From Streptomyces sp. TSRI0281 (GTDB taxonomy: Bacteria; Actinomycetota; Actinomycetes; Streptomycetales; Streptomycetaceae): 64,000 nt of DNA. Shown here in pieces: positions 36,893-46,079 of the stretch; the first letter of the stretch is position 1, and every line of letters starts with the position of its first letter. Position numbers and translations under genes: made by a program. The notes beneath the pieces are model-generated. The model made no database searches. It saw only the letters and a program-made list of their open reading frames with translations, and had not been told where the DNA came from. The DNA lies in the NCBI RefSeq assembly GCF_001905125.1, contig NZ_LWLE01000001.1, positions 1-64,000 on the forward strand. The letters run 5' to 3'.

Positions 36893-38220
36893 CGGACACC
36901 ATGAGCCCGCCGGAGCCCACCGGTGCGGCTCCTTCACCCGCGCCGCGGCCGTCTCCGCACGCCGCCCGGTCCGTGCTCCGCGCCGAGCTGCGGCGCGGCT
37001 CCGTCCCGTGGACGGGACCCGCCGTCGCCCTGGCCGTCCTGGTCCCGATGGTGACCAAGGCGGACGAGTGGCAGGGGAGCTGGGGTGAGACCCAGGGGCT
37101 GCTGCACTCGGCCGCCACCCTGATCGCGGGGCCGCTCGCCGCGGCCGCGGGCTGCTGGCAGGGCGGCCGGGAGCACCGGCGCCGGACCGCCGGGCTGTGG
37201 CTGTCGGTGCCCCGAGGCCGGCCGGCCCGGCTGGTGATGGCGGCCCTGCCCGTCGCGCTGTGGGCGGCCGTCGGCTATCTCGTCGCGCTGGCCGGGGTGT
37301 CCGTGGCGACCTGGCCGTACACCGGGGCGGGCGGCCCGTCGGCCGCGGTCGCCGTCATCGACCTCTGCGCGCTGGTGTCCCTGACCTTCGTGGGCTTCGT
37401 GGTGGGGCGGGTGTGCCGTTGGCGGCTGACCGCCCCGGTGCTCGCGGCGGTCGGGTACGTCGGCCTGGGCGCCCCGTCCTCTCTGTCGTCCGATGCCCGG
37501 TTCCTGAATCCCGCCCAGCAGTTCGAGCTGCACGGGACCGTGCCCGTCTGGTGGTTCGCACCCGTCATGGTGATCTGGGTGGGCGGCCTCGCGCTCGCGC
37601 CGGTGCTCGGATACGCGGCCCGGCGCCGGTACCTCGCTCTGGTGCCGCTCGCCGTGGCGGCCTCGGTGGCGCCGCTGATCGTGGGCACCGGCGAGGGGCT
37701 GTTCCGGGACGATCCGGTGGCGGCCCGGCTGATCTGCGGCGACACCGTCCCGCAGATCTGCGTGGGCGGGCTGGACGGCCCGCTGCTGCCCCGGGCGTCC
37801 GAGGCGCTGTCCGGGATGCTGTCCCGGCTGGACGGCGTTCCGGGAGCGCCGGTGCGTTACGTGGACCCCGCCGTGCGCCCCGGCGCGGACGAATCGGCCC
37901 TGCCGTCCCTGACCCGGGGCTGGAGCGTCGTACGCGACGAGTTTCCCGACCCCGTGGACTACGCCGCCCAGACCGTGTGGCAGCTGACCGCCCGCGACTG
38001 CCCGGCTTCCCTGGAGCAGAACGACCCGGCGGGCGCCGCGCGGATGTGGGAGACCGATGACGCCGTGGCCGGCTACCTGGCGGACCGGGACGAGGCCTTC
38101 CCCGATCCCCCGCATCCGGCGCGGCTCACCGCCATGCCGGACGGCGAACGCAAGGTCTGGCTCGGGCGCTTCCTGGCCTCGCGCGGCAGCTGCGATCCGC
38201 AGGAGGTTCCGGCGCTGTGA
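36889..38220 (+). CDS. Polytopic membrane protein, probable ABC permease
   Basis: 443 aa. About six hydrophobic helices lie in the first 270 residues (e.g. LVMAALPVALWAAVGYLVALAGVSVATW and FAPVMVIWVGGLALAPVLGYAA). The last 150 residues are soluble, with several Cys (ICGDTVPQICVGG, RDCPASLEQ, RGSCDP), suggesting a disulfide-stabilised outer domain. Its position directly behind the ATPase gene makes it the likely permease. It overlaps both neighbours, ATGA in front and GTGA behind. Confidence 0.82.
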   Translation: MTDTMSPPEPTGAAPSPAPRPSPHAARSVLRAELRRGSVPWTGPAVALAVLVPMVTKADEWQGSWGETQGLLHSAATLIAGPLAAAAGCWQGGREHRRRTAGLWLSVPRGRPARLVMAALPVALWAAVGYLVALAGVSVATWPYTGAGGPSAAVAVIDLCALVSLTFVGFVVGRVCRWRLTAPVLAAVGYVGLGAPSSLSSDARFLNPAQQFELHGTVPVWWFAPVMVIWVGGLALAPVLGYAARRRYLALVPLAVAASVAPLIVGTGEGLFRDDPVAARLICGDTVPQICVGGLDGPLLPRASEALSGMLSRLDGVPGAPVRYVDPAVRPGADESALPSLTRGWSVVRDEFPDPVDYAAQTVWQLTARDCPASLEQNDPAGAARMWETDDAVAGYLADRDEAFPDPPHPARLTAMPDGERKVWLGRFLASRGSCDPQEVPAL

Positions 38221-38912
38221 CCGCCCCCGAGCCCCGTTCCGCACGCCGCCGGGCGCCTTCGCTCGCGCCTCGCGCCACCCCGCCCGCGACCTCTCCGGCC
38301 GGCCTGCCCGCGCGCCTTCCGCGCCTGCCCACCCTCTACCTCCGCTCCCGCGCTTTCCCGGCCACCGCCGTGGCGGTGGCCGGGCTCGCCCTCCTCGCCG
38401 CGTGGGCCTCCCACGGGCTGGGTCACGGGCCCGGCTTCGACTCCGCTGCCCGCGTCGCGGTGACGGTGTTCGCCCCGTTGTTCGCCTCGGCCGCCATCGG
38501 TACCAGCCTGTTCTCGCACAGCGACGAGCTGGACCGTACGGCCGCACGCCGGTGGTGGCCGCGCCGGCTGGGGCATCTGCTGGCCCTGACCGTGCTGGCC
38601 GCCGGGGCGCTCGCCCTGGCCGTTCCGGAGCAGTTCGGCGCCGCCGCGACGGTGCGCAACGTGCTGGGCGCGACCGGGGTGACGGTGGCCGCGGCAGCCC
38701 TGTCCGGGGCCGGTACGAGCTGGCTGCCGATGACGCTCTACGGCAGCGCGGTCTATCTGGCGGCACCCCGCGCCCCGGGCGGGGCCGCGGCCTTCTGGGC
38801 CTGGCCGATGCAGCCGGGAGGGCAGGCCGCCGCGTGGGCGATGGCGCTGTCCGCGTACGTGGCCGGGGTCGCCCTCTTCATCCTGCGCGGCCCACGCCCG
38901 GAGCGGCCCTGA
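38217..38912 (+). CDS. Second membrane protein of the ABC operon
   Basis: 231 aa. A Pro/Arg-rich N-terminus is followed by about six membrane helices (PATAVAVAGLALLAAWASHG, GHLLALTVLAAGALALAV and others). It is last in the five-gene sigma/anti-sigma/ABC operon, starting with a GTG inside the stop of the preceding gene. It probably forms the export complex with the larger membrane protein. No domain name can be given. Confidence 0.8.
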   Translation: MTAPEPRSARRRAPSLAPRATPPATSPAGLPARLPRLPTLYLRSRAFPATAVAVAGLALLAAWASHGLGHGPGFDSAARVAVTVFAPLFASAAIGTSLFSHSDELDRTAARRWWPRRLGHLLALTVLAAGALALAVPEQFGAAATVRNVLGATGVTVAAAALSGAGTSWLPMTLYGSAVYLAAPRAPGGAAAFWAWPMQPGGQAAAWAMALSAYVAGVALFILRGPRPERP

Positions 38913-38987
38913 CGTACCGGACCGGCCGCCCAGCCGCTCCGGTACGTCGAAGAGTTGGCCCTTCCGGTACGTCAAAGAGTTGGCCCT
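38911..38987. repeat. 25-bp tandem direct repeat plus inverted copy upstream of a spermidine-synthase-like gene
   Basis: Two abutting 25-bp units (38938-38962 and 38963-38987) of the form tccggtacgtc[g/a]aagagttggccct differ at one base. The 11-bp head tccggtacgtc also occurs inverted at 38911-38921 (gacgtaccgga), so the first unit can form an 11-bp hairpin over the end of the ABC operon. The array ends 67 bp before the next start codon. Confidence 0.88.
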
Positions 38988-39054
38988 CGCCGCGTCCCGC
39001 GCGCCAGGATGGCCGCACACCGACCGCCACCACCGGATACCGGAGAGCAACCAC

Positions 39055-39732
39055 ATGTCCGCCAGCACCGGCCCCGTCACGCTCGACCGACGCGAAGGAC
39101 CGTACGGCGAGGTCGTCCTGCGCGAGCGCGGGGCGGACTTCGAGATCATCGCCAACGGCTGTTTCCTGATGGACACCTCGGACGGGCGGTCCGAGCGTCT
39201 GCTGATCGACGCGGCGCTCGCGGCCCTCCCGGACGGGCGGCCCGGTCCCGCCGTCCTCATCGGCGGACTCGGGGTCGGATTCTCGCTGGCGCGGGCCGCC
39301 GCCGAGGAGCGCTGGGGGCGGATCGTCGTCGTCGAGCGGGAGCAGGCGATCGTCGACTGGCACCGGCAGGGGCCGCTGGACCGGATCTCCGCCGCGGCGC
39401 TGGCCGACGCACGGACCGAGATCCTGCACACGGACCTCGTCGCGCACCTGCGGACGACCACGGAGCGTTACGACGCTCTCTGCCTGGACATCGACAACGG
39501 ACCCGACTGGACCGTCACGGACGACAACGGAAACCTCTACTCCCCCGCCGGTCTGGCGGACTGCCTGGCACGTCTGACGCCGGGCGGAGTGCTCGCCGTC
39601 TGGTCCGCGCAGCCGTCCCCCGCCTTCGAACAAGCTTTGCGGAATGCCGGGTTCAGTGGGGTAAGGACGGAAGAGGTAGCCGTTGCCCGAGGTGTGCCCG
39701 ACGTGGTCCATCTCGCACTTCGGACGATCTGA
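39055..39732 (+). CDS. Spermidine-synthase-like methyltransferase-fold protein
   Basis: 225 aa. It opens with TLDRREGPYGEVVLRERGADFEIIANGCFLMDT, a beta-hairpin like the polyamine-synthase N-terminus. A Rossmann core follows with VLIGGLGVGFSLARA, IVVVEREQAIVDW and YDALCLDIDNGPDWTVTD. These match the nucleoside-binding motifs of spermidine synthases and related SAM-dependent enzymes. The family also contains non-polyamine members, so the substrate is open. The start is the ATG at 39055, with GGAGAG upstream; upstream in-frame codons lie in the repeat region and are unlikely. Confidence 0.85.
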   Translation: MSASTGPVTLDRREGPYGEVVLRERGADFEIIANGCFLMDTSDGRSERLLIDAALAALPDGRPGPAVLIGGLGVGFSLARAAAEERWGRIVVVEREQAIVDWHRQGPLDRISAAALADARTEILHTDLVAHLRTTTERYDALCLDIDNGPDWTVTDDNGNLYSPAGLADCLARLTPGGVLAVWSAQPSPAFEQALRNAGFSGVRTEEVAVARGVPDVVHLALRTI

Positions 39733-39966
39733 ACCCCCCGCCCGGTGTGCGTGGCCCCGTCGTGGCGCGGGGCAACCGGCACAAGGCCGACGATCCGCCT
39801 CTCCGACGGGCCGAACTCGTCCACACGTGACAACACCCTGCGTAGCCGGGAGCCGTCCGCTGCCTTTACGCTGCTGACCGGTACAAGGGATCACCCACGA
39901 AATCCACGAGCGAAGACCGTGCCTTGCGGGGGAATGGCTCCCGCGAGAACGGGCAGGGGCGGGGCG

Positions 39967-40704
39967 ATGGAACAGACACACACCACCCACAACGGCGTCG
40001 CGGCCACCCCAGGGGCTCAGCGCCGGGTGCTGGTGGTCGAGGACGATGCGACGATCGTCGACGCCATTTCCGCCCGGCTGCGGGCGGAGGGCTTTCTGGT
40101 GCAGACCGCACTGGACGGGCCCGCGGCCGTGGACGCGGCCGAGGCATGGCAGCCCGATCTGATGGTGCTCGACATCATGCTTCCCGGCTTCGACGGGCTG
40201 GAGGTCTGCCGCCGTGTGCAGGCCCAGCGTCCCGTGCCGGTGCTGATGCTGACGGCACGCGACGACGAGACCGACATGCTGGTCGGGCTCGGGGTCGGCG
40301 CCGACGACTACATGACCAAGCCGTTCTCCATGCGTGAGCTGGCGGCCCGGGTACATGTCCTGCTGCGCCGGGTGGAGCGGGCGGCCCTGGCCGCGGTGAC
40401 GCCGCGCAGCGGCATCCTGCGCCTGGGCGAGCTGGAGATCGACCACGCCCAGCGCCGGGTCCGGGTGCGCACCGAGGACGTCCACCTCACGCCGACCGAA
40501 TTCGATCTGCTGGTCTGCCTGGCCAACACCCCGCGCGCGGTGCTCTCCCGGGAGCAGCTGCTGGCCGAGGTCTGGGACTGGGCGGACGCCTCGGGCACCC
40601 GTACCGTCGACAGCCACATCAAGGCGCTGCGCCGGAAGATCGGCGCCGAGCGGATCCGTACCGTGCACGGTGTCGGCTACGCCCTGGAGACCCCGGCACC
40701 ATGA
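39967..40704 (+). CDS. OmpR/PhoB-family response regulator
   Basis: 245 aa. Receiver: VLVVEDDATIV, phospho-acceptor Asp in LMVLDIMLPGFDGLEV (about 68), switch Thr in VLMLTARDDETD, Lys in YMTKPFSMREL. C-terminal winged helix: HLTPTEFDLLVCLANTPRAVLSREQLLAEVWDW and RTVDSHIKALRRKIGAERIRTVHGVGYAL. The start is the ATG at 39967; a much longer open frame upstream lacks a good signal. Overlap with the kinase gene (ATGA) makes a classical two-component pair. The 234-bp gap before it holds no further gene. Confidence 0.95.
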   Translation: MEQTHTTHNGVAATPGAQRRVLVVEDDATIVDAISARLRAEGFLVQTALDGPAAVDAAEAWQPDLMVLDIMLPGFDGLEVCRRVQAQRPVPVLMLTARDDETDMLVGLGVGADDYMTKPFSMRELAARVHVLLRRVERAALAAVTPRSGILRLGELEIDHAQRRVRVRTEDVHLTPTEFDLLVCLANTPRAVLSREQLLAEVWDWADASGTRTVDSHIKALRRKIGAERIRTVHGVGYALETPAP

Positions 40705-41777
40705 CCCGGCCAGGGGCGGGACTGCGGCCCTTCTCGATCAAGGCCAAGCTCGGCACGCTCGTCGTCGTCTCGGTGTTCATCACCACGGGGCTCCTGATCG
40801 TCGCCCTGCGGACCAGGACCGAGTTCCGGTTCATCACGGTGTTCTCGGTGATCGCGACGCTGCTGATCACCCAGTTCGTGGCGCACGGTCTGACCGCGCC
40901 GCTGGACGAGATGAGGGCCGTGGCCCGGTCGATCTCGCACGGCGACTACACGGGCCGGGTGAGCGGTGCCGGGCGGCGGGACGAGCTGGGCGACCTGGCG
41001 CAGACGATCAACCGCATGGCGGACGACCTGGAGGCGGAGTACCGGCACCGCAAGGAGCTGGTCGCCAACGTCTCGCATGAGCTGCGCACTCCCATCGCGG
41101 CGCTGAGAGCCGTGCTGGAGAACGTCGTGGACGGGGTGTCTCCCGCCGACCCCGAGACGATGCGCACGGCTCTGAAGCAGACGGAACGCCTCGGCAGGCT
41201 GGTGGAGACCCTGCTCGATCTGTCCCGCCTGGACAACGGGGTGGTGACGCTCAGGGCCCGCCGCTTCGAGGTGTGGCCGTATCTGTCGGGGGTGCTGAAG
41301 GAGGCCAATCTGGCCGCCTCGCACCGCAGGCTGTCCTCGGGCTCCGGCAATCACTCGCGCAACGACGTCCATCTGCACCTCGATGTGTCACCGCCCGAGC
41401 TGACGGCGCACGCGGACGCGGAGCGGCTGCACCAGGTGGTCGCCAACCTCATCGACAACGCGGTCAAGCACAGCCCGCCGCACGGCCGGGTCACGGTGCT
41501 GGCGCGGCGCGGGGCGTACCCCGAGTCGCTGGAGCTGGAGGTCATCGACGAGGGTCCGGGCATCCCGGAGGCCGAGCGGCACCGGGTGTTCGAGCGGTTC
41601 AACCGGGGGCAGGCACCGTCCCCGCACGGGCCGGGCAGCGACGGCGGGACGGGTCTCGGGCTGGCCATCGCCCGCTGGGCGGTGGATCTGCACGGGGGCC
41701 GGATCGGGGTGGCCGAATCAGCGCGCGGCTGCCGCATCCAGGTCACTCTTCCGGGAATGTCCCAGCCTCGCGGTTGA
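40701..41777 (+). CDS. Sensor histidine kinase with very short extracellular loop
   Basis: 358 aa. Two membrane helices (about 14-36 and 44-64) are separated by only about seven residues (RTRTEFR), then a HAMP domain (PLDEMRAVARSISHGDYTGRV). H-box NVSHELRTPIAALR, N-box NLIDNAVKHSPPHG and G-boxes DEGPGIPEAE and GTGLGLAIARW are all complete. With no periplasmic domain, it should sense within the membrane or through a partner. It is coupled to the response-regulator gene by ATGA. kgd follows 207 bp later on the same strand. Confidence 0.95.
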   Translation: MTRPGAGLRPFSIKAKLGTLVVVSVFITTGLLIVALRTRTEFRFITVFSVIATLLITQFVAHGLTAPLDEMRAVARSISHGDYTGRVSGAGRRDELGDLAQTINRMADDLEAEYRHRKELVANVSHELRTPIAALRAVLENVVDGVSPADPETMRTALKQTERLGRLVETLLDLSRLDNGVVTLRARRFEVWPYLSGVLKEANLAASHRRLSSGSGNHSRNDVHLHLDVSPPELTAHADAERLHQVVANLIDNAVKHSPPHGRVTVLARRGAYPESLELEVIDEGPGIPEAERHRVFERFNRGQAPSPHGPGSDGGTGLGLAIARWAVDLHGGRIGVAESARGCRIQVTLPGMSQPRG

Positions 41778-41984
41778 CATAGGGTTCGAACCGGAAGGGC
41801 ACGTTCTCCGTGTCCTCCGTAAAGGGGATACGGTCGCAGGGCCGTACCCACGGCTCTGCGTACCCGAAGTGCAGCGGAACCCCGGTTGTTTCCCGCCATT
41901 TCCTGCGCCGAAACCCGCCTTCTGATGTGACTTGCACGACGAAGACCGGTCCGGTCTGCAAGGAACGGTAAAGGAGGCGTAGCC

Positions 41985-44900
41985 TTGATTTCCGCTGTCC
42001 ATCACCTTGTGAAGCGGAAGAGGGCGGTTGCCGCCGTGTCGTCTCAGTCCCCCAGTAACTCAAGCATCTCGACCGACCAAGCCAGCCCGGGTGGGAACCC
42101 GGCCGCGGCCTTCGGCCCCAATGAGTGGCTCGTCGACGAGATCTATCAGCAGTACCTCCAGGATCCCAATGCGGTCGACCGCGCCTGGTGGGACTTCTTC
42201 GCCGACTACAAGCCGGGTACCTCCGGCACGGCGGACAAGCCCGTTCCCGGCGCCGCGGCCGCGGCGGGGGCTGCGGTGATTCCGGCCCCGGTCGCCACCC
42301 CTCCGGCGCAGCCCGCGGCACCGGCTCCGGCCGCCGCACCGGCCGCTCCGGCCCAGCCCGCGGCTCCGGCCCAGCCCGCGGGCGCCGCTCCGGCACCCGC
42401 GAAGGCCGCTCCCGCCGCCGCTGCTCCGGCAGCTCCGGCGAAGGCGGCCCCCGCGAAGGCCGCTCCGGCGCCCGCCAAGGCCGCCGGGTCGGCCGAGGCT
42501 CCCGAGGGCCCGGAGTATGTGACGCTGCGCGGCCCGTCGGCCGCCGTCGCGAAGAACATGAACGCCTCGCTGGAGCTGCCGACGGCCACGTCCGTCCGCG
42601 CCGTTCCGGTGAAGCTGCTCTTCGACAACCGCATCGTCATCAACAACCACCTCAAGCGCGCCCGCGGCGGGAAGATCTCCTTCACGCACCTCATCGGGTA
42701 CGCGATGGTGCAGGCCCTCAAGGCCATGCCGTCGATGAACAACTCCTTCACGGTGAAGGACGGCAAGCCGACCCTGGTCAAGCCGGAGCACATCAACCTC
42801 GGCCTGGCCATCGACCTGGTGAAGCCGAACGGTGACCGCCAGCTCGTCGTCGCGGCCATCAAGAAGGCCGAGACGCTCAACTTCTTCGAGTTCTGGCAGG
42901 CGTACGAGGACATCGTCCGCCGGGCCCGTATCGGCAAGCTCGGCATGGACGACTTCACCGGGGTCACCGCCTCGCTGACGAACCCCGGCGGCATCGGCAC
43001 CGTTCACTCGGTGCCCCGCCTGATGCCCGGTCAGGGCCTCATCATGGGTGTCGGCGCGATGGACTACCCGGCGGAGTTCCAGGGGACGTCCCAGGACACC
43101 CTGAACAAGCTGGGCATCTCGAAGGTCATGACGCTGACCTCGACCTACGACCACCGGGTCATCCAGGGTGCCGCCTCCGGCGAGTTCCTGCGGGTCCTCG
43201 CCCAGCTCCTGCTCGGCGAGAACGAGTTCTACGACGAGATCTTCAAGGCGCTGCGCATCCCCTACGAGCCGGTCCGCTGGCTCAAGGACATCGACGCCTC
43301 GCACGACGACGACGTCACCAAGGCCGCGCGGGTCTTCGAGCTGATCCACTCCTACCGGGTCCGCGGCCATGTCATGGCCGACACCGACCCGCTGGAGTAC
43401 CACCAGCGCAAGCACCCCGACCTGGACATCACCGAGCACGGCCTCACCCTGTGGGACCTGGAGCGGGACTTCGCGGTCGGCGGTTTCGCCGGCAAGACGA
43501 TGATGAAGCTCCGCGACATCCTCGGTGTGCTGCGTGAGTCGTACTGCCGCACCACGGGCATCGAGTTCATGCACATCCAGGAGCCGCGGGAGCGCAAGTG
43601 GCTCCAGGACCGGGTGGAGCGTCCGCGTCCCAAGCCCGAGCGCGAGGAGCAGCTGCGGATCCTGCGCCGCCTCAACGCCGCCGAGGCGTTCGAGACGTTC
43701 CTGCAGACCAAGTACGTCGGCCAGAAGCGGTTCTCGCTGGAGGGCGGCGAGTCCGTCATCCCGCTGCTCGACGCGGTCATCGACTCCGCCGCCGAGGCCC
43801 GCCTCGACGAGGTCGTCATCGGGATGGCCCACCGCGGCCGTCTGAACGTGCTGGCCAACATCGTCGGCAAGTCGTACGCGCAGATCTTCCGGGAGTTCGA
43901 GGGCAACCTCGACCCGAAGTCGATGCACGGCTCCGGCGACGTGAAGTACCACCTGGGCGCCGAGGGCACCTTCACCGGTCTGGACGGCGAGCAGATCAAG
44001 GTCTCGCTGGCCGCCAACCCCTCGCACCTGGAGGCGGTCGACCCGGTCCTGGAGGGCATCGCCCGCGCCAAGCAGGACATCATCAACAAGGGCGGCACGG
44101 ACTTCACCGTCCTGCCCGTCGCGCTCCACGGCGACGCGGCCTTCGCGGGCCAGGGCGTCGTCGCCGAGACGCTCAACATGTCGCAGCTGCGCGGCTACCG
44201 CACCGGCGGCACCGTGCACGTGGTGATCAACAACCAGGTCGGCTTCACCGCCGCCCCGGAGTCCTCGCGCTCCTCGATGTACGCCACCGATGTGGCGCGC
44301 ATGATCGAGGCGCCGATCATCCACGTCAACGGTGACGACCCCGAGGCCGTCGTCCGGGTCGCACGGCTCGCCTTCGAGTACCGGCAGGCGTTCAACAAGG
44401 ACGTCGTGATCGACCTCATCTGCTACCGCCGCCGCGGTCACAACGAGACCGACAACCCGCAGTTCACCAACCCGCAGATGTACGCCCTGGTCGACAAGAA
44501 GCGCTCGGTGCGCAAGCTCTACACCGAGTCCCTCATCGGTCGCGGCGACATCACGCTGGAAGAGGCGGAGCAAGCGCTCCAGGACTTCCAGGGGCAGCTG
44601 GAGAAGGTCTTCGCCGAGGTCCGCGAGGCCACCTCGCACCCGGCCCAGACCCACATCCCGGACGTCCAGGCCGAGTTCCCGGTGGCGATCAGCACCGGGG
44701 TCTCCCAGGAGGTCGTGAAGCGGATCGCCGAGTCGCAGGTCAACATCCCCGACAACATCACCGTCCACCCCCGTCTGATGCCGCAGATGCTGCGTCGCGC
44801 GGCCTCGGTGGAGGACGGCACGATCGACTGGGGCATGGGCGAGACGCTGGCCATCGGTTCGCTGCTGATGGAGGGCACCCCGGTCCGGCTCGCCGGCCAG

Positions 44901-45872
44901 GACACCCGCCGCGGCACGTTCGGCCAGCGGCACGCGGTCCTGGTCGACCAGGAGACCGGCGAGGACTACACCCCGCTGCTCTACCTCTCCGACGAGCAGG
45001 CCCGGTACAACGTCTACGACTCGCTGCTCAGCGAGTACGCGGCGATGGGCTTCGAGTACGGCTACTCGCTGGCCCGCCCGGAATCGCTGGTCATCTGGGA
45101 GGCCCAGTTCGGTGACTTCGTCAACGGCGCGCAGACCGTCGTGGACGAGTTCATCTCCTCGGCCGAGCAGAAGTGGGGCCAGACCTCCGGCGTCACGCTG
45201 CTGCTGCCGCACGGCTACGAGGGCCAGGGCCCGGACCACTCGTCCGCCCGCCCGGAGCGCTTCCTCCAGATGTGCGCGCAGGACAACATGACGGTCGCGA
45301 TGCCGACCCTGCCGTCGAACTACTTCCACCTCCTGCGGTGGCAGGTGCACAACCCGCACCACAAGCCGCTGATCGTCTTCACCCCGAAGTCGATGCTCCG
45401 CCTCAAGGCGGCCGCGTCGAAGGTGGAGGAGTTCACCACCGGCGGCTTCCGCCCGGTGATCGGCGACGCGTCGGTCAAGGCCGAGGACGTCCGCAAGGTC
45501 GTCTTCTGCGCGGGCAAGCTGTACTACGACCTGGACGCCGAGCGGCAGAAGCGCGGCGACACGGAGACGGCGATCATCCGGCTGGAGCGCCTGTACCCGC
45601 TGCCGGGTGCGGAGCTGCAGGCCGAGATCGCCAAGTACCCGAACGCCGAGAAGTACCTCTGGGCCCAGGAGGAGCCGGCGAACCAGGGTGCCTGGCCGTT
45701 CATCGCGCTCAACCTGATCGACCACCTGGACCTGGCCGTCGGCGCCGACATCCCGCACGGTGAGCGCCTGCGCCGCATCTCGCGGTCGCACGGCTCGTCC
45801 CCGGCGGTCGGCTCGGCCAAGCGCCACCAGGCCGAGCAGGCGCAGCTGGTCGCCGAGGTCTTCGAGGCCTGA
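41985..45872 (+). CDS. kgd: Multifunctional 2-oxoglutarate decarboxylase/dehydrogenase E1-E2 (Kgd)
   Basis: 1295-aa TCA-cycle enzyme unique to actinobacteria. It decarboxylates 2-oxoglutarate with thiamine diphosphate and transfers succinyl groups in its fused E2-like domain. The order is: N-terminal [25 protein letters not shown]; an Ala/Pro linker (about 85-170); an acyltransferase domain with the active His in [15 protein letters not shown] (about 385); and E1 regions [22 protein letters not shown] and [14 protein letters not shown]. Start: a TTG at 41985 has AAAGGAGG 7 bases upstream, whereas the GTG at 42036 matches the usual protein start ([10 protein letters not shown]) but has a weaker signal. 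The gene ends in a 22-bp terminator stem. Confidence 0.97.
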   Translation: MISAVHHLVKRKRAVAAVSSQSPSNSSISTDQASPGGNPAAAFGPNEWLVDEIYQQYLQDPNAVDRAWWDFFADYKPGTSGTADKPVPGAAAAAGAAVIPAPVATPPAQPAAPAPAAAPAAPAQPAAPAQPAGAAPAPAKAAPAAAAPAAPAKAAPAKAAPAPAKAAGSAEAPEGPEYVTLRGPSAAVAKNMNASLELPTATSVRAVPVKLLFDNRIVINNHLKRARGGKISFTHLIGYAMVQALKAMPSMNNSFTVKDGKPTLVKPEHINLGLAIDLVKPNGDRQLVVAAIKKAETLNFFEFWQAYEDIVRRARIGKLGMDDFTGVTASLTNPGGIGTVHSVPRLMPGQGLIMGVGAMDYPAEFQGTSQDTLNKLGISKVMTLTSTYDHRVIQGAASGEFLRVLAQLLLGENEFYDEIFKALRIPYEPVRWLKDIDASHDDDVTKAARVFELIHSYRVRGHVMADTDPLEYHQRKHPDLDITEHGLTLWDLERDFAVGGFAGKTMMKLRDILGVLRESYCRTTGIEFMHIQEPRERKWLQDRVERPRPKPEREEQLRILRRLNAAEAFETFLQTKYVGQKRFSLEGGESVIPLLDAVIDSAAEARLDEVVIGMAHRGRLNVLANIVGKSYAQIFREFEGNLDPKSMHGSGDVKYHLGAEGTFTGLDGEQIKVSLAANPSHLEAVDPVLEGIARAKQDIINKGGTDFTVLPVALHGDAAFAGQGVVAETLNMSQLRGYRTGGTVHVVINNQVGFTAAPESSRSSMYATDVARMIEAPIIHVNGDDPEAVVRVARLAFEYRQAFNKDVVIDLICYRRRGHNETDNPQFTNPQMYALVDKKRSVRKLYTESLIGRGDITLEEAEQALQDFQGQLEKVFAEVREATSHPAQTHIPDVQAEFPVAISTGVSQEVVKRIAESQVNIPDNITVHPRLMPQMLRRAASVEDGTIDWGMGETLAIGSLLMEGTPVRLAGQDTRRGTFGQRHAVLVDQETGEDYTPLLYLSDEQARYNVYDSLLSEYAAMGFEYGYSLARPESLVIWEAQFGDFVNGAQTVVDEFISSAEQKWGQTSGVTLLLPHGYEGQGPDHSSARPERFLQMCAQDNMTVAMPTLPSNYFHLLRWQVHNPHHKPLIVFTPKSMLRLKAAASKVEEFTTGGFRPVIGDASVKAEDVRKVVFCAGKLYYDLDAERQKRGDTETAIIRLERLYPLPGAELQAEIAKYPNAEKYLWAQEEPANQGAWPFIALNLIDHLDLAVGADIPHGERLRRISRSHGSSPAVGSAKRHQAEQAQLVAEVFEA

Positions 45873-45890
45873 TCAGCGGCACCACCCGTC

Positions 45891-45940
45891 ACGGGCCCCG
45901 GCCCCCACCGATGTACGTATCGGTGGGGGCCGGGGCCCGT
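45891..45940 (+). terminator. Very strong terminator after kgd
   Basis: Perfect 22-bp stem from acgggccccgg to the mirrored ccggggcccgt around a 6-base loop (gtacgt), 18 bp after the stop codon. It also lies at the end of the convergent seven-gene operon and can stop both. Confidence 0.93.
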
Positions 45941-46015
45941 ATCAGGTGGTGGGTGCGGTGTGCGGACACCGCACGGGCGCCGCACGGGCGAGGTACGGGC
46001 CCGTCGGATCGGCGG

Positions 46016-46079
46016 ATCAGGCCGGTGGGTCAGACAGTGCATCAGGCCGGTGGATCAGACCGGTGGATCAGACCGGCTG
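46016..46079. repeat. 13-bp repeats overlapping the end of the TIR-like/NB-ARC gene
   Basis: Four copies of atcag[g/a]ccgg(t/c)gg-like words start at 46016, 46041, 46054 and 46067. The last three are contiguous. The stop codon of the minus-strand gene lies in the last copy, so the repeat is mainly 3' flanking DNA. Confidence 0.75.

Noticed and set aside
39754..39773. Six-bp hairpin gccccg/cggggc after the spermidine-synthase-like gene
   Set aside because: The stem is short and such stems arise by chance in this composition, so it is not reported as a terminator.
42060..45827. 1255-codon open frame antisense to kgd
   Set aside because: Caused by high GC content; kgd on the other strand is unmistakable and covers the entire stretch.
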